NCBI GenBank assembly: GCA_002450155.1
Contig: DJYO01000027.1
Span: forward strand, 124,001-188,000
Reading direction: 5' to 3'
From: Mageeibacillus sp. UBA6976
GTDB taxonomy: Bacteria; Bacillota; Clostridia; Saccharofermentanales; Saccharofermentanaceae
DNA length: 64,000 nt
Shown here: one piece after another, positions 28,394 to 36,831 of the stretch
How the letters are laid out: the number at the start of each line of letters is the position of its first letter
Numbering within the stretch: position 1 is the stretch's first letter
Notes under the pieces: generated by a model
Databases searched by the model: none
What the model was told of the DNA's origin: nothing
The model's input: the letters and a program-made list of their open reading frames with translations, nothing else
Program-made: the position numbers and the translations under genes

Positions 28394-29383
28394 TTAATTA
28401 TATTTATTAGAATTGCCGTATGTCTCCACTCTCAGGTCAACGCCACGCGCAGCTGCATAGATATAAGCCTGGTCAAGAGCCTGCCTCCCTGTATCCGGTG
28501 AATTCTCCGGTATTACCACCACTAAGGTCCTGGATGTGATCCCTCCGATATGGTAGCTTTCACCCTGGACAGAGTAGTCTCCCGGAGTAAAGTCTGCAAG
28601 CTTATCTATATGCTCTGCAAGGGTCTCGTTTATATTGGCACTTGACTGATATGTGGGAGCCGTAAGATCCATACTTACGAGAGACTGGGCCTCGCCCCCT
28701 TCATAGTTATCTATCGTAGGAAACATCTTGGGCAGATTGCTCCCGTATATCTCTCTAAAACCGTCTCCCCTGCTGAAATTATCCATGCTCCATATATCGG
28801 TCTCTTCATCCTCCTGTTCCTTGGCCGCTTCAAAGAACGTATCGAAATCCCCGTATACCGGGATAACTCCGTAGCAGGACCTTTCTATCCTGCCTGCAAG
28901 AGTTAATACTGAGTATTCGCAGGTGACCTCGATAATGCTGTGGTTTTCAGATAATCTGATGTTAACGTCTATATCGTCAGGACACATAAAATCAGACCCG
29001 GAATTACGGGATATATAGCCCTCTCTGATATTCCTTGCAACAGTCCCTGCAAATACAGCCTCGGTAAGATAATCTTCGAAGACAAAATCCGAAGCAATAT
29101 TGCAGCCTGCTACAACCTTTGCAACAGTACTCACCACGCTCATCGCCTTTGTATCGCCGATCCCCAGATCCGGGAAGGCATTGATCACTGTGGATACGTA
29201 ATCGGAGGCCGTTGTTGCGAGAGGGCAGACGAGAGCCGTCTCCTCACACGCCTGCGAAACCGACCTCTTCATGAGTATATCAGTGCGGTAGAATCCTATT
29301 ACACTTATTATCCCTGCTATAAAGACTATGGTCACGGTAAATGAGATCGCAGCTTCCAGTGTTACAGAACCTCTTTTGTTCAT
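28394..29383 (-). CDS. TadE/TadG-like pseudopilin with long ectodomain
   Basis: 329 residues. The N-terminus, KRGSVTLEAAISF then a hydrophobic helix to about residue 30, is the class III (Tad/Flp-type) prepilin pattern: basic start, Gly before the cleavage point, Glu at +5. The remaining 290 residues are exported, with five or more cysteines. The C-terminal part (about 270-325, TSRTLVVVIPENSPDTGRQALDQAYIYAAARG) looks like a small folded domain I cannot name. GGGGG precedes the ATG. It is the last gene of a three-gene pseudopilin unit without tadA, tadB or tadC nearby. Confidence 0.75.
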   Translation of the reverse strand: MNKRGSVTLEAAISFTVTIVFIAGIISVIGFYRTDILMKRSVSQACEETALVCPLATTASDYVSTVINAFPDLGIGDTKAMSVVSTVAKVVAGCNIASDFVFEDYLTEAVFAGTVARNIREGYISRNSGSDFMCPDDIDVNIRLSENHSIIEVTCEYSVLTLAGRIERSCYGVIPVYGDFDTFFEAAKEQEDEETDIWSMDNFSRGDGFREIYGSNLPKMFPTIDNYEGGEAQSLVSMDLTAPTYQSSANINETLAEHIDKLADFTPGDYSVQGESYHIGGITSRTLVVVIPENSPDTGRQALDQAYIYAAARGVDLRVETYGNSNKYN

Positions 29384-29391
29384 ACATCCCC

Positions 29392-30747
29392 CTATCTATA
29401 CAGTGCATAGGACTTATCTATGCTTATAAGCTGATTCCTGTATGTGACATCAGCCCTTGCCCCTGTATAAAGCTCGCCATAGTCTCTGTTAAGTACATAT
29501 CTCATGCGTTCAAGAAGGTATGTATCCGGGACAAACATCATGAACGCATTGAGGAAATCTCTGTAGCACACTACCCCCACACCTGCTTCCTGAACTTCAA
29601 ACAATGTTATCGATCCGCCCTTAAGCACATCTATCAGACCATAAACGCTCTGGGCTGCAGATATCAGAACGGTCAGGATAGTTGTAATTATCTCCGGATC
29701 GAGCACCACTACCCCTTCGGTCACCACGGCAAGGATCGCCGCCAGAGCTGCGGAAATAACATCAAGAGTAGATCTTAAAGTCTCATCTGCAAGGTTGCTT
29801 ATAACATTCTTGCAAAGGAGCACTCCGTATATCGCCATGGAGCAGAATGCGGCGCCGAGCCTGCCGTCCAGCCCGCACAGGATATATTCCGCATCCAGAT
29901 AGTTCTTATCGTGGATATCGGTATACTTGGTTCCGTTAATGGTAGTATCGTTCTCATTAGGCACGATGCAGTCAAAGTTATGGGATGCATAGTGGGCTAT
30001 CGCAGGATGTATGGCAACTGTCATGACAGCGCTGCTCGCGCCGTCCCTTATGCCCATGATCGTATCAAGACCTGATATCAGCGAAGACAGATCGGATAAT
30101 CTCATATCAAGTCCTATGTCCTCGAGATCATTATCTGCCTCCCTTACATCAGATAAGATCCCTCTCAGCCCCCTGGTATCTCCCTCGGCACTCTCATAGT
30201 CAAAATCCGAGTCCAGGGACTTGGCCTTGTCTATAAGAGAAGATACAGTCGACGCGCCACTCAGGATATCCTCGATATAACCTGCCGCCTTACTGGAAGT
30301 AAGCCCCCTTAGAGTCTCCATTATCCCATAGGTATCAGCCTGCTCTAACAATTCACCTATCTGCACATAAAGGAGCTGCATCAATACGGCACTGCCTCTG
30401 TATTCGTAGTAGACGGATATAGCTTCCTTAAGGTCCTCAGAAGACAGTTCCTTCTCGGCAAATACCGCAACCGTATCGCCTGTATCGTATCCTGACGCTT
30501 GAAGCGCCTTATCAAACACATCGGAATCGACGGTATCTATTGAGAATGCATATATGCCGTATATATCCAGAAGCTGCCTGTTATACTCGGCAAGGATAGT
30601 CTCGACCTGTGACCTTGCCGCTTCATTCAGAGTAAGCCTGTAATCCAGGTCCCAGACAAATACCAGGAAAGTGCATTCGATAAGGACTAAAGCTGACAGA
30701 ATAAATGCAATAAAGATGGTTATTGCTCCCCTCTTGCTGTGTCTCAT
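29392..30747 (-). CDS. DUF5702 protein, TadG-like membrane-anchored pseudopilin
   Basis: 451 residues. An N-terminal KRGAITIFIAFILSALVLIE helix is followed by the conserved block DLDYRLTLNEAARSQVETILAEYNRQLLDIYGIYAF that marks the DUF5702 group of Tad-like proteins. A long, mostly helical exterior region follows, with a hydrophobic alanine-rich stretch around residues 325-365. Its function is unknown; related genes usually occur in Tad pilus clusters. I place the start at the ATG 30747 because AGGTGA lies 5 bases upstream and overlaps the previous stop. The upstream GTG would remove that ribosome site. Confidence 0.75.
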   Translation of the reverse strand: MRHSKRGAITIFIAFILSALVLIECTFLVFVWDLDYRLTLNEAARSQVETILAEYNRQLLDIYGIYAFSIDTVDSDVFDKALQASGYDTGDTVAVFAEKELSSEDLKEAISVYYEYRGSAVLMQLLYVQIGELLEQADTYGIMETLRGLTSSKAAGYIEDILSGASTVSSLIDKAKSLDSDFDYESAEGDTRGLRGILSDVREADNDLEDIGLDMRLSDLSSLISGLDTIMGIRDGASSAVMTVAIHPAIAHYASHNFDCIVPNENDTTINGTKYTDIHDKNYLDAEYILCGLDGRLGAAFCSMAIYGVLLCKNVISNLADETLRSTLDVISAALAAILAVVTEGVVVLDPEIITTILTVLISAAQSVYGLIDVLKGGSITLFEVQEAGVGVVCYRDFLNAFMMFVPDTYLLERMRYVLNRDYGELYTGARADVTYRNQLISIDKSYALYR

Positions 30748-30748
30748 A

Positions 30749-31030
30749 TCAGTCACCTGAACCTGCTACCATGCCGTATAACATGCGGTATGTATCTGAT
30801 ATTCCCGCAAGATAGGTATTTAGCTTCTCCGGGGATGTGTTATATACATGTGTCCCGTCTATTACCCTGCTGTCCATAAGCCCGTCCTCATCAAGGAAGT
30901 AACGGGTCTCATGGACGCCGTCTACTGCCTCGTCTAATGCATCAAGCGCCAGGGATTCCGGTCCTGTTACCAGGAAAGTCAGGAATATCAGTATTACGCT
31001 GACAGATATTGCTGCTTCTAAAGTTGACAT
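30749..31030 (-). CDS. short TadE-like pseudopilin
   Basis: 93 residues. The protein begins MSTLEAAISVSVILIFLTFLVTG, i.e. the TLEAAI pilin motif placed almost at the initiator Met, followed by one hydrophobic helix and a polar 65-residue exterior part. A basic leader is missing, so processing by a prepilin peptidase is doubtful or would remove only one or two residues. GAGGTGA lies 6 bases before the ATG at 31030. It is the first gene of the pseudopilin unit and lies behind the phased-repeat promoter. Confidence 0.7.
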   Translation of the reverse strand: MSTLEAAISVSVILIFLTFLVTGPESLALDALDEAVDGVHETRYFLDEDGLMDSRVIDGTHVYNTSPEKLNTYLAGISDTYRMLYGMVAGSGD

Positions 31031-31066
31031 AATCACTCACCTCTTTCTTATTTGATCTATACATAA

Positions 31067-31123
31067 ATCATACAAGCAGTAAGGGGGCGAAAAATGCGAC
31101 AAAAACCGACAAATACCGACAAA
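31067..31123 (-). promoter_or_regulatory. phased TTTGTCG repeats and -10 box of the pseudopilin operon
   Basis: Three copies of CGACAAA (TTTGTCG in the direction of transcription) start at 31097, 31107 and 31117, an exact 10-bp period. A TATGAT -10 (31067-31072) lies 24 bases downstream of the first copy and no -35 hexamer is evident. This suggests an activator bound on one face of the helix around positions -37 to -63. The comEC promoter has the same geometry. The leader would be about 30 bases. Confidence 0.6.
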
Positions 31124-31148
31124 AAAAGAGCGTCCGTCAAGGACGCTC
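31121..31148 (-). terminator. intrinsic terminator after pheT
   Basis: A perfect 8-bp stem GAGCGTCC/GGACGCTC with a 5-base loop (31128-31148) is followed on the minus strand by seven T residues (31127-31121). It ends the pheST operon. Its T-run overlaps the distal TTTGTCG repeat of the next promoter. Confidence 0.92.
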
Positions 31149-31172
31149 CACAGCTGGCTTATTTCTTTAGGA

Positions 31173-33590
31173 TCAGCTCCTGAGCTTGGCTCCGAGCTTA
31201 CTTGAGAGTCTATCCACGATATTATCTATATCCTTGCGGATATCCTCATCGGATAAGGTCTTATCGTCTGCTCTGAACACAAGGGAGATAGCAACGGACT
31301 TAAGACCGATTCCCAGCTTATCGTCCTGATATACATCGAAGAACTTAACATCCTTGAGATACTTGCCACCCGCGGACTTTGCAGTCTTCATGATCTCTGC
31401 TACAGTAACCTCTCTGTTGCAGATAAGAGCGAGGTCACGTGTAATCGAGGGGAATCTCGGAAGCGTCTTATAAACTCTTGCGCTCTTGGATGCATTAACA
31501 AGTGCCATTGCATCAAGCTCAAATGCCACTGTTCCTTCAGGTGCTTCGAAGTTAGAAGCAACATCAGGATGGATAACGCCCAGGATACCTGCTTCCCTGC
31601 CGTTTATAAACACTTTTGCAGTTCTTCCGGGATGGAATGAAACATTATCTGTAAGAGGCTCAAATGAGTAGGATCTGATGCCCAATACCTTAAACAGTTC
31701 CTCAAGATCTGCCTTGACATCGTAGAAGGTATCTGCACTGTTTCCGGGCTTATATGAAAAGCCTGCAAGAGTGCGTCTCTCCAAAGGAAGGTCCTCGCCA
31801 TCTACCGGGAGATAAACATAAGCGACCTCAAATACCTTGGCATCGGCTACGCCCCTGTTATAGTTCCTAGATGCGATCTTGAGCATCGAAGGGAGCATTG
31901 TTGTCCTCATTACTGAAGTATCGTCGCCCAAAGGATTTGAGATCTTGAGCTGCTTTCTCAGAACTGAATCAGAAGGAACGTTGAGATTATCCAGATCGGT
32001 TACTGACTCAAATGAGTAAGTAATAGCTTCGTAGAATCCGGTATAAACCAATGTATTGCGGATCTTTTCGATTGCCTGCTGCTCAGGAGTCCTGCCTCCC
32101 AAAGTAGTCTCCTTGCCGGACAGCAAGGTAGGCTCGATCTTGTTATAACCGTAGAATCTTGCTACCTCTTCTGATATGTCTGCCTCGCCTTCAAGGTCAG
32201 GACGGTATGTGGGAGGGATAACTTTCTCTATGCCGTCCTCTTCTGCAAATGTGCATCCGAGGCTCGTAAGAGTATCTCTCATGAACTCAGTGGAAGCATT
32301 GATACCTATAAAGCTGTTGATCCTGTCAGGTCTGAAGGGAATGTGGTTTAGGCTGCGCTTTGTAGGATAGTTATCGATATAGCCCTTAGAGACCTTACCG
32401 CAGCCCAGAAGCTCAACGAGCTCGCATGCACGGTCCAATGCCCTTAAAGCATTCTCAGGATCAAGTCCCTTCTCATATCTTGAAGAAGCCTCTGTACGGA
32501 GACCATTGGCTATCGCAGTACGCCTTACTGATACGCCATTAAATACTGCTGACTCAAAGAGGATAGTCGTTGTCTCAGGAAGGACTTCGGAATTCTCGCC
32601 GCCCATGACACCTGCTATGGCGCAGGCCTTCTTCTCATCTGCTATAACGAGCATGGAAGAATCCAGGGTGTGATCCTGACCGTCTAAGGTCCTGATCTGC
32701 TCGCCGTCTTTTGCACGTCTTACGATAATGTGGCGTCCCTCAAGATAGTTAAGGTCAAAAGCATGCATAGGCTGACCCAGCTCGAGACAGACGTAGTTTG
32801 TTATGTCAACGATATTATTGATAGGTCTCATTCCTGCCTGGGTGAGCTTATCAGCCATCCATGCGGGAGAAGGTCCGATCTTAACATCCTCAATAAGTCT
32901 GGAGGTATATCTGTAGCAAAGATCGGGAGCCTCGATATCCACCTTGGCGATGGAATTGATATCTTCCTTGCCTTCTATCTTAAGCTCAGGCTTAACAGGT
33001 CTGAAGGGTTTGCCTAATGTAACTGCAGCTTCCCTGCCCAGGCCCTCTATGGAGAAGCAGTCCGGACGGTTGGATGTGATCTCAAAATCGATGGTAACAC
33101 TGCCCAAACCGAGAAGTGTCTTGATATCCACTCCTAAGGGAGTATCCTGTGGCATATTCCAGAGACCATATTCTTCTGCGCCGGGATGTCCTTCGGCAGA
33201 TACGCCCAGCTCATCAGCAGAGCAGCACATACCGAAGCTCTCAACACCTCTAAGCTTGCCCTTCTTTATATGAACGCCACCGGGAAGATGGGCGCCTACA
33301 ACAGCAACAGGACAGATCATGCCTACATAAACATTAGGAGCGCCGCAGACGATCTTAAGATCTCTTCCCAGCTCATCAGAACCGAGATCCACCTTAAGAA
33401 TGTGGAGGTGATCAGAATCAGGATGATCCTCGATCTCAAGGATCTTACCTGTATAGACACCGTCTATGTCGTCGCCTGTAGTGATCAATTCTTCAACCTT
33501 TGACCCTGTCATTGTCATCATGTCGGCAAGAGTCTTAGGTTCAACATCTATATCTGTGAAATCTTTAAGCCAGATTATCGGAGCTTTCAT
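31173..33590 (-). CDS. pheT: phenylalanyl-tRNA synthetase beta subunit
   Basis: 805 residues, the bacterial full-length form. Domains in order: N-terminal part with the EMAP/tRNA-binding fold (about 40-150, IVCGAPNVYVGMICPVAVVGAHLPGG), B3/B4 editing domain (about 210-400), B5 (about 405-475), the catalytic-like core (about 490-690) and the C-terminal ferredoxin-like anticodon-binding domain (FPSITRDLALICNREV). GGGGAGG lies 8 bases before the ATG. It is 19 bases from pheS, with which it forms the alpha2-beta2 enzyme charging tRNA-Phe. Confidence 0.97.
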   Translation of the reverse strand: MKAPIIWLKDFTDIDVEPKTLADMMTMTGSKVEELITTGDDIDGVYTGKILEIEDHPDSDHLHILKVDLGSDELGRDLKIVCGAPNVYVGMICPVAVVGAHLPGGVHIKKGKLRGVESFGMCCSADELGVSAEGHPGAEEYGLWNMPQDTPLGVDIKTLLGLGSVTIDFEITSNRPDCFSIEGLGREAAVTLGKPFRPVKPELKIEGKEDINSIAKVDIEAPDLCYRYTSRLIEDVKIGPSPAWMADKLTQAGMRPINNIVDITNYVCLELGQPMHAFDLNYLEGRHIIVRRAKDGEQIRTLDGQDHTLDSSMLVIADEKKACAIAGVMGGENSEVLPETTTILFESAVFNGVSVRRTAIANGLRTEASSRYEKGLDPENALRALDRACELVELLGCGKVSKGYIDNYPTKRSLNHIPFRPDRINSFIGINASTEFMRDTLTSLGCTFAEEDGIEKVIPPTYRPDLEGEADISEEVARFYGYNKIEPTLLSGKETTLGGRTPEQQAIEKIRNTLVYTGFYEAITYSFESVTDLDNLNVPSDSVLRKQLKISNPLGDDTSVMRTTMLPSMLKIASRNYNRGVADAKVFEVAYVYLPVDGEDLPLERRTLAGFSYKPGNSADTFYDVKADLEELFKVLGIRSYSFEPLTDNVSFHPGRTAKVFINGREAGILGVIHPDVASNFEAPEGTVAFELDAMALVNASKSARVYKTLPRFPSITRDLALICNREVTVAEIMKTAKSAGGKYLKDVKFFDVYQDDKLGIGLKSVAISLVFRADDKTLSDEDIRKDIDNIVDRLSSKLGAKLRS

Positions 33591-33609
33591 TTGATTCGCC
33601 TCCCCTTCC

Positions 33610-34641
33610 TTACTTGAACTGTTCTAAGAATCTGACATCGTTCTCATAAAGGAGTCTGATATCGTCGATCCCGTATCTGCCCATTGCGGTCCTCTCGACA
33701 CCGATACCGAAAGCAAATCCGCTGTAAACTTCAGGGTCGATATTACAATTCTTCAACACTTCAGGGTGAACCATACCTGCGCCGAGGACCTCGATCCAGC
33801 CCTCTCCCTTGCAGACATTGCATCCGCATCCGCCGCACTTCCAGCATGTGAGATCTACCTCAACAGAAGGCTCTGTAAAGGGGAAATGGTGAGGTCTCAG
33901 ACGGATCTCCGTCTTCTCGCCAAAGAGCTTCTTGGCAAAGAGTCTTAAAGAACCAACCAGATCGCCCATGGTAACGCCCTTATCTACCACCAGACCTTCT
34001 ATCTGATGGAATACAGGAGAATGTGTGGCATCGAGAGCATCTGATCTGTATACCTTACCAGGGCAGATAACCTTAAGAGGCGGCTTCTGCTTCTCCATTA
34101 TCCTGATCTGCATGCCGGATGTCTGTGTTCTTAAGAGAACATTATCGTTAAAGTAGAACGTATCCTGCGTATCTCTTGCAGGATGCCCTTCAGGGATCCT
34201 TAAGAGCTCAAAGTTATATTTATCCAGCTCAACCTCAGGGCCTTCAGCTATAGAATAACCGAGACCAAGGAAGATCTCGGAGATCTCGTTTATCGCCATA
34301 TTGAGAGGATGCCTTGCGCCGGCTCCCTTCATTGAGGAAGGGATAGTAACATCTATTACCTCGCGCTTAAGTTTGTGGGCACGCTCCTCAGCCTTGACCT
34401 TGCCTGCAAGATCGGCAAGAGCATTCTCCATGTGGGAACGCACTTCGTTTGCCACCTTACCTACGACAGGTCTTTCTTCAGCCGTAAGAGAACCCATTCC
34501 ACGCAGAACCTGTGTGAGTTTTCCCTTCTTACCAAGGAAAGAGACTCTGATCTGCTCTGCGGCAGCAGAATCCTTAACCATCTCCATCGCCTTATCGAAT
34601 TCCTCACGGATCGATACAAGGGACTCCTTCATGTCACTCAT
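33610..34641 (-). CDS. pheS: phenylalanyl-tRNA synthetase alpha subunit
   Basis: 343 residues: N-terminal coiled-coil arm (about 1-90) and class II catalytic core with motif 1 (HPLNMAINEI), motif 2 (VICPGKVYRSDALDATHSPVFHQIEGLVVDKG) and motif 3 (FAFGIGVERTAMGRYGI). A cysteine cluster (CWKCGGCGCNVCKGEGW) typical of many Firmicute enzymes lies before the MVHP motif. GGAGG stands 7 bases before the ATG. The leader is short and has no room for a T-box. Confidence 0.97.
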   Translation of the reverse strand: MSDMKESLVSIREEFDKAMEMVKDSAAAEQIRVSFLGKKGKLTQVLRGMGSLTAEERPVVGKVANEVRSHMENALADLAGKVKAEERAHKLKREVIDVTIPSSMKGAGARHPLNMAINEISEIFLGLGYSIAEGPEVELDKYNFELLRIPEGHPARDTQDTFYFNDNVLLRTQTSGMQIRIMEKQKPPLKVICPGKVYRSDALDATHSPVFHQIEGLVVDKGVTMGDLVGSLRLFAKKLFGEKTEIRLRPHHFPFTEPSVEVDLTCWKCGGCGCNVCKGEGWIEVLGAGMVHPEVLKNCNIDPEVYSGFAFGIGVERTAMGRYGIDDIRLLYENDVRFLEQFK

Positions 34642-34680
34642 ATGATAACCTCCATGACAGAGTAATATTCAAACTGCAAT

Positions 34681-34689
34681 ATTTTAGCA
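34681..34689 (-). promoter_or_regulatory. extended -10 promoter of pheST
   Basis: TGCTAAAAT on the minus strand (TGn plus TAAAAT) in an AT-rich region with no good -35. The start of transcription near 34675 leaves about 34 bases to the pheS ATG. Confidence 0.45.
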
Positions 34690-34747
34690 TAATAATTAAG
34701 AAAATGTTTAAGTAATGCTCTGATATTCCAAATTTAATCCCTAATGG

Positions 34748-34756
34748 TGTTATACT
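34748..34756 (+). promoter_or_regulatory. extended -10 promoter of the 107-residue hypothetical gene
   Basis: TGTTATACT (TGn plus TATACT) on the plus strand. It lies about 32 bases before the ATG at 34788, leaving a leader of about 25 bases that contains GGAGG. No clear -35. Confidence 0.5.
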
Positions 34757-34787
34757 CTTGCAAATCAGATCACTGGAGGATCTTTAC

Positions 34788-35111
34788 ATGCTTTGGAATC
34801 AATTACCTCAGAATATGCTCTGGACAGACAGACTCAGATACTATATCGGGCAGGATGATCCGGATATCACCCGCAAAGACTTAACAGACGCCCTCTGCAT
34901 GTTAGCCGGGATGTATATTGATGAATACCGGAACCTTCGAAGCCTTGAAGATGCGGTTATCGGTGAATATGGCGAAGAAGAACTCGCCAGGCTTATAGAG
35001 TCAAATGCAGACAAAGATCCGACCCTGCATTACTCTGAACTCCTGATATCTCCTACAGACAGATCCAGAAGGCTCCTTGTGCTCGATTATCTGGACAAGC
35101 TTAAGAGCTGA
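34788..35111 (+). CDS. hypothetical protein, 107 residues
   Basis: Small acidic soluble protein, mostly helical by eye (DLTDALCMLAGMYIDEYRNLRSLEDAVIGEYGEEELARLIES). I do not recognise a family. It has its own promoter-like element and a strong GGAGG 8 bases before the ATG at 34788; the in-frame TTG at 34758 has no such support. It ends 5 bases from the convergent lipoprotein gene, with no terminator hairpin visible between them. Confidence 0.65.
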   Translation: MLWNQLPQNMLWTDRLRYYIGQDDPDITRKDLTDALCMLAGMYIDEYRNLRSLEDAVIGEYGEEELARLIESNADKDPTLHYSELLISPTDRSRRLLVLDYLDKLKS

Positions 35112-35116
35112 CACGC

Positions 35117-36034
35117 TTATTGCACATTGATCTGTATCAGGACATCGTTCTCAAAGACGAAATAAAGGATGGTAAATTTATTGGCATTCGTATCAAGACC
35201 GTACATAAGGTTGGTTACGACAACGCCATTCACTTTATTATCTGTCCGGTAATGAGCCTGGCCAAAGGCAGACTCCACGTCGGCTGTCGAAGACTCACCT
35301 ACGGTCATACCGTTCATAGTTATGTTCTCATCTGATTTTCCTGAAGAAGAGGACATAAAGATATCTATAGCTGATATACTGCACTGCTCTATCGGGAGCT
35401 CTGCTGAAGAAGTGTTTGTGATCGTTGCAGTTATCATATACATAGGTTTGCTCAGATCCACATCGGGAGAACTCCAGCAATTGATACCGGGGATCACGAT
35501 GTCTATCCCGTATTCTGATTCTCCGGGAGCAATGACAGCCCTGTTGCCTTCTGTATCAGCTTCAGCGCCGCAGGTAATAAGAGATGCCAGATCCCCTGTC
35601 AGATCATATTCCCTGCCTGCTGCCGTAAACCCGGTTATAAGGCCATAGTTGCCGGGTATCGCAGGATACTGGGCAACTACCTGGGTTGCCTGGGTATAAG
35701 CTGTAGTCTGATATGTGGGGAGAGTAGGATCTGTGGTATTTATCTCAATAGTCTGTGAGGGCTCGGGGCGATTGATCGTCTCTGTAAACTTAAATTTCTT
35801 CGCATCCTCATCCCAGGTAACATGAGTCTCGATTACGCCGTCTGTTGAGAGAAATACCCAGGTGGTCTCACCTTCTTCTTCGATCTCATCTACAAAATCG
35901 AAATCGAGCTCATATTCCTCCTGGGCAGCAATCTGGGCAGTCCGCTCATCAGGCTTTATCTCCCTTTTGAGTGAACATGAAGCAACACCGGTAAGCAGGC
36001 TCAATGCTATAAATGCAGCAATCGCTCTTCTCAT
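35117..36034 (-). CDS. secreted lipoprotein of unknown function
   Basis: 305 residues. The signal peptide ends in a lipobox (GVASC, Cys about residue 20), so the protein is lipid-anchored outside the membrane. A glutamate-rich linker is followed by a Thr-rich stretch (about 95-125), then a domain from about 130 with paired strands (SEYGIDIVIPGINCW, PMYMITATITNTSSAELPIEQCSI) similar in style to beta-sandwich modules. The C-terminal part ends in FTILYFVFENDVLIQINVQ. No enzyme motif is seen. GGGGGATT precedes the ATG. It is a single-gene unit with its own promoter. Confidence 0.72.
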   Translation of the reverse strand: MRRAIAAFIALSLLTGVASCSLKREIKPDERTAQIAAQEEYELDFDFVDEIEEEGETTWVFLSTDGVIETHVTWDEDAKKFKFTETINRPEPSQTIEINTTDPTLPTYQTTAYTQATQVVAQYPAIPGNYGLITGFTAAGREYDLTGDLASLITCGAEADTEGNRAVIAPGESEYGIDIVIPGINCWSSPDVDLSKPMYMITATITNTSSAELPIEQCSISAIDIFMSSSSGKSDENITMNGMTVGESSTADVESAFGQAHYRTDNKVNGVVVTNLMYGLDTNANKFTILYFVFENDVLIQINVQ

Positions 36035-36064
36035 ATTAATCCCCCGAATCTATATCTGCAGGAT

Positions 36065-36073
36065 ATTATAGCA
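36065..36073 (-). promoter_or_regulatory. extended -10 promoter of the lipoprotein gene
   Basis: TGCTATAAT on the minus strand: a perfect TATAAT with the TGn extension. There is no recognisable -35. Initiation near 36058 gives a leader of about 24 bases. Confidence 0.6.
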
Positions 36074-36108
36074 TTATCAGTTTTATTTAGGATAGGATTT
36101 AACCATAA

Positions 36109-36137
36109 TTGCTACTATGCTTCTGATTTGATAAAAT
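36109..36137 (+). promoter_or_regulatory. sigma-A promoter of the nitroreductase gene
   Basis: TTGCTA (36109-36114), a 17-base spacer and TAAAAT (36132-36137), which also has the TG extension. The predicted start is near 36144, at most a dozen bases before the ATG at 36156, so the GGAGG lies almost at the 5' end of the mRNA. Confidence 0.65.
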
Positions 36138-36155
36138 AAAATCCGGAGGCGCAAG

Positions 36156-36824
36156 ATGACAATTTACGAAGCTATTCAGGAGAGACACTCAGTCAAAATA
36201 TATAAGAAAGACCCCATCCCCACAGAGATCCTCAAGGATCTTAATTCGAGGATCAAAGAGCTTAATGCTGAATACAATGTCGATCTCAAGCTCGTAACGG
36301 ACAACTCCAGGTTTATCAATACTGCATATAAATTCTCATTTACCAAGAATGTCAATAACTGTATCGTCCTCTCAGGCAAGAACAGGCCCGGCCTTGATGA
36401 GACTATTGGCTATGTGGGAGCAGACATCATGCTCTACGCACAGACTCTCGGTCTTAACTCCTGGTGGGTCAGCGGCGTGATAAACAAGGGTGAGATTAGA
36501 GAAGACACAGATATCAAACCCGGTTATCTTATCCCCGGCATCATCGTCATCGGATATGGCGAGAATAACGGCAAGCCGCATAAATCCAAGTCTTTGGAAG
36601 ACATATCAACATACAGGGGCAATGCTCCCTACTGGTTTTATAAGGGTGTAGGCTGCGTTCTTCTGGCCCCTACTGCAAATAACAAACAGGCATTCATAAT
36701 AGAAGGTGACGGCAACAAAGTGCACATCACCTGTGATAACGGTTCTTTCTCCGGATTAGACCTCGGAATAGCCAAATACCACTTCGAGGTCGGCGCCGGC
36801 AAAGATAATTTCGTCTGGGATTAA
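36156..36824 (+). CDS. nitroreductase family protein (TM1586-like)
   Basis: 222 residues. The N-terminal MTIYEAIQERHSVKIYK motif (FMN-phosphate-binding Arg/Ser region) and the central block ETIGYVGADIMLYAQTLGLNSWWVSG identify an FMN-dependent nitroreductase-fold protein of the TM1586-like group. A second half with HKSKSLEDI and APYWFYKGVG completes the duplicated fold. The physiological substrate is unknown; such proteins reduce quinones or nitro compounds or have other flavin roles. GGAGG lies 6 bases before the ATG. Single-gene unit, convergent with the DHH gene. Confidence 0.85.
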   Translation: MTIYEAIQERHSVKIYKKDPIPTEILKDLNSRIKELNAEYNVDLKLVTDNSRFINTAYKFSFTKNVNNCIVLSGKNRPGLDETIGYVGADIMLYAQTLGLNSWWVSGVINKGEIREDTDIKPGYLIPGIIVIGYGENNGKPHKSKSLEDISTYRGNAPYWFYKGVGCVLLAPTANNKQAFIIEGDGNKVHITCDNGSFSGLDLGIAKYHFEVGAGKDNFVWD

Positions 36825-36831
36825 CCCCTCC

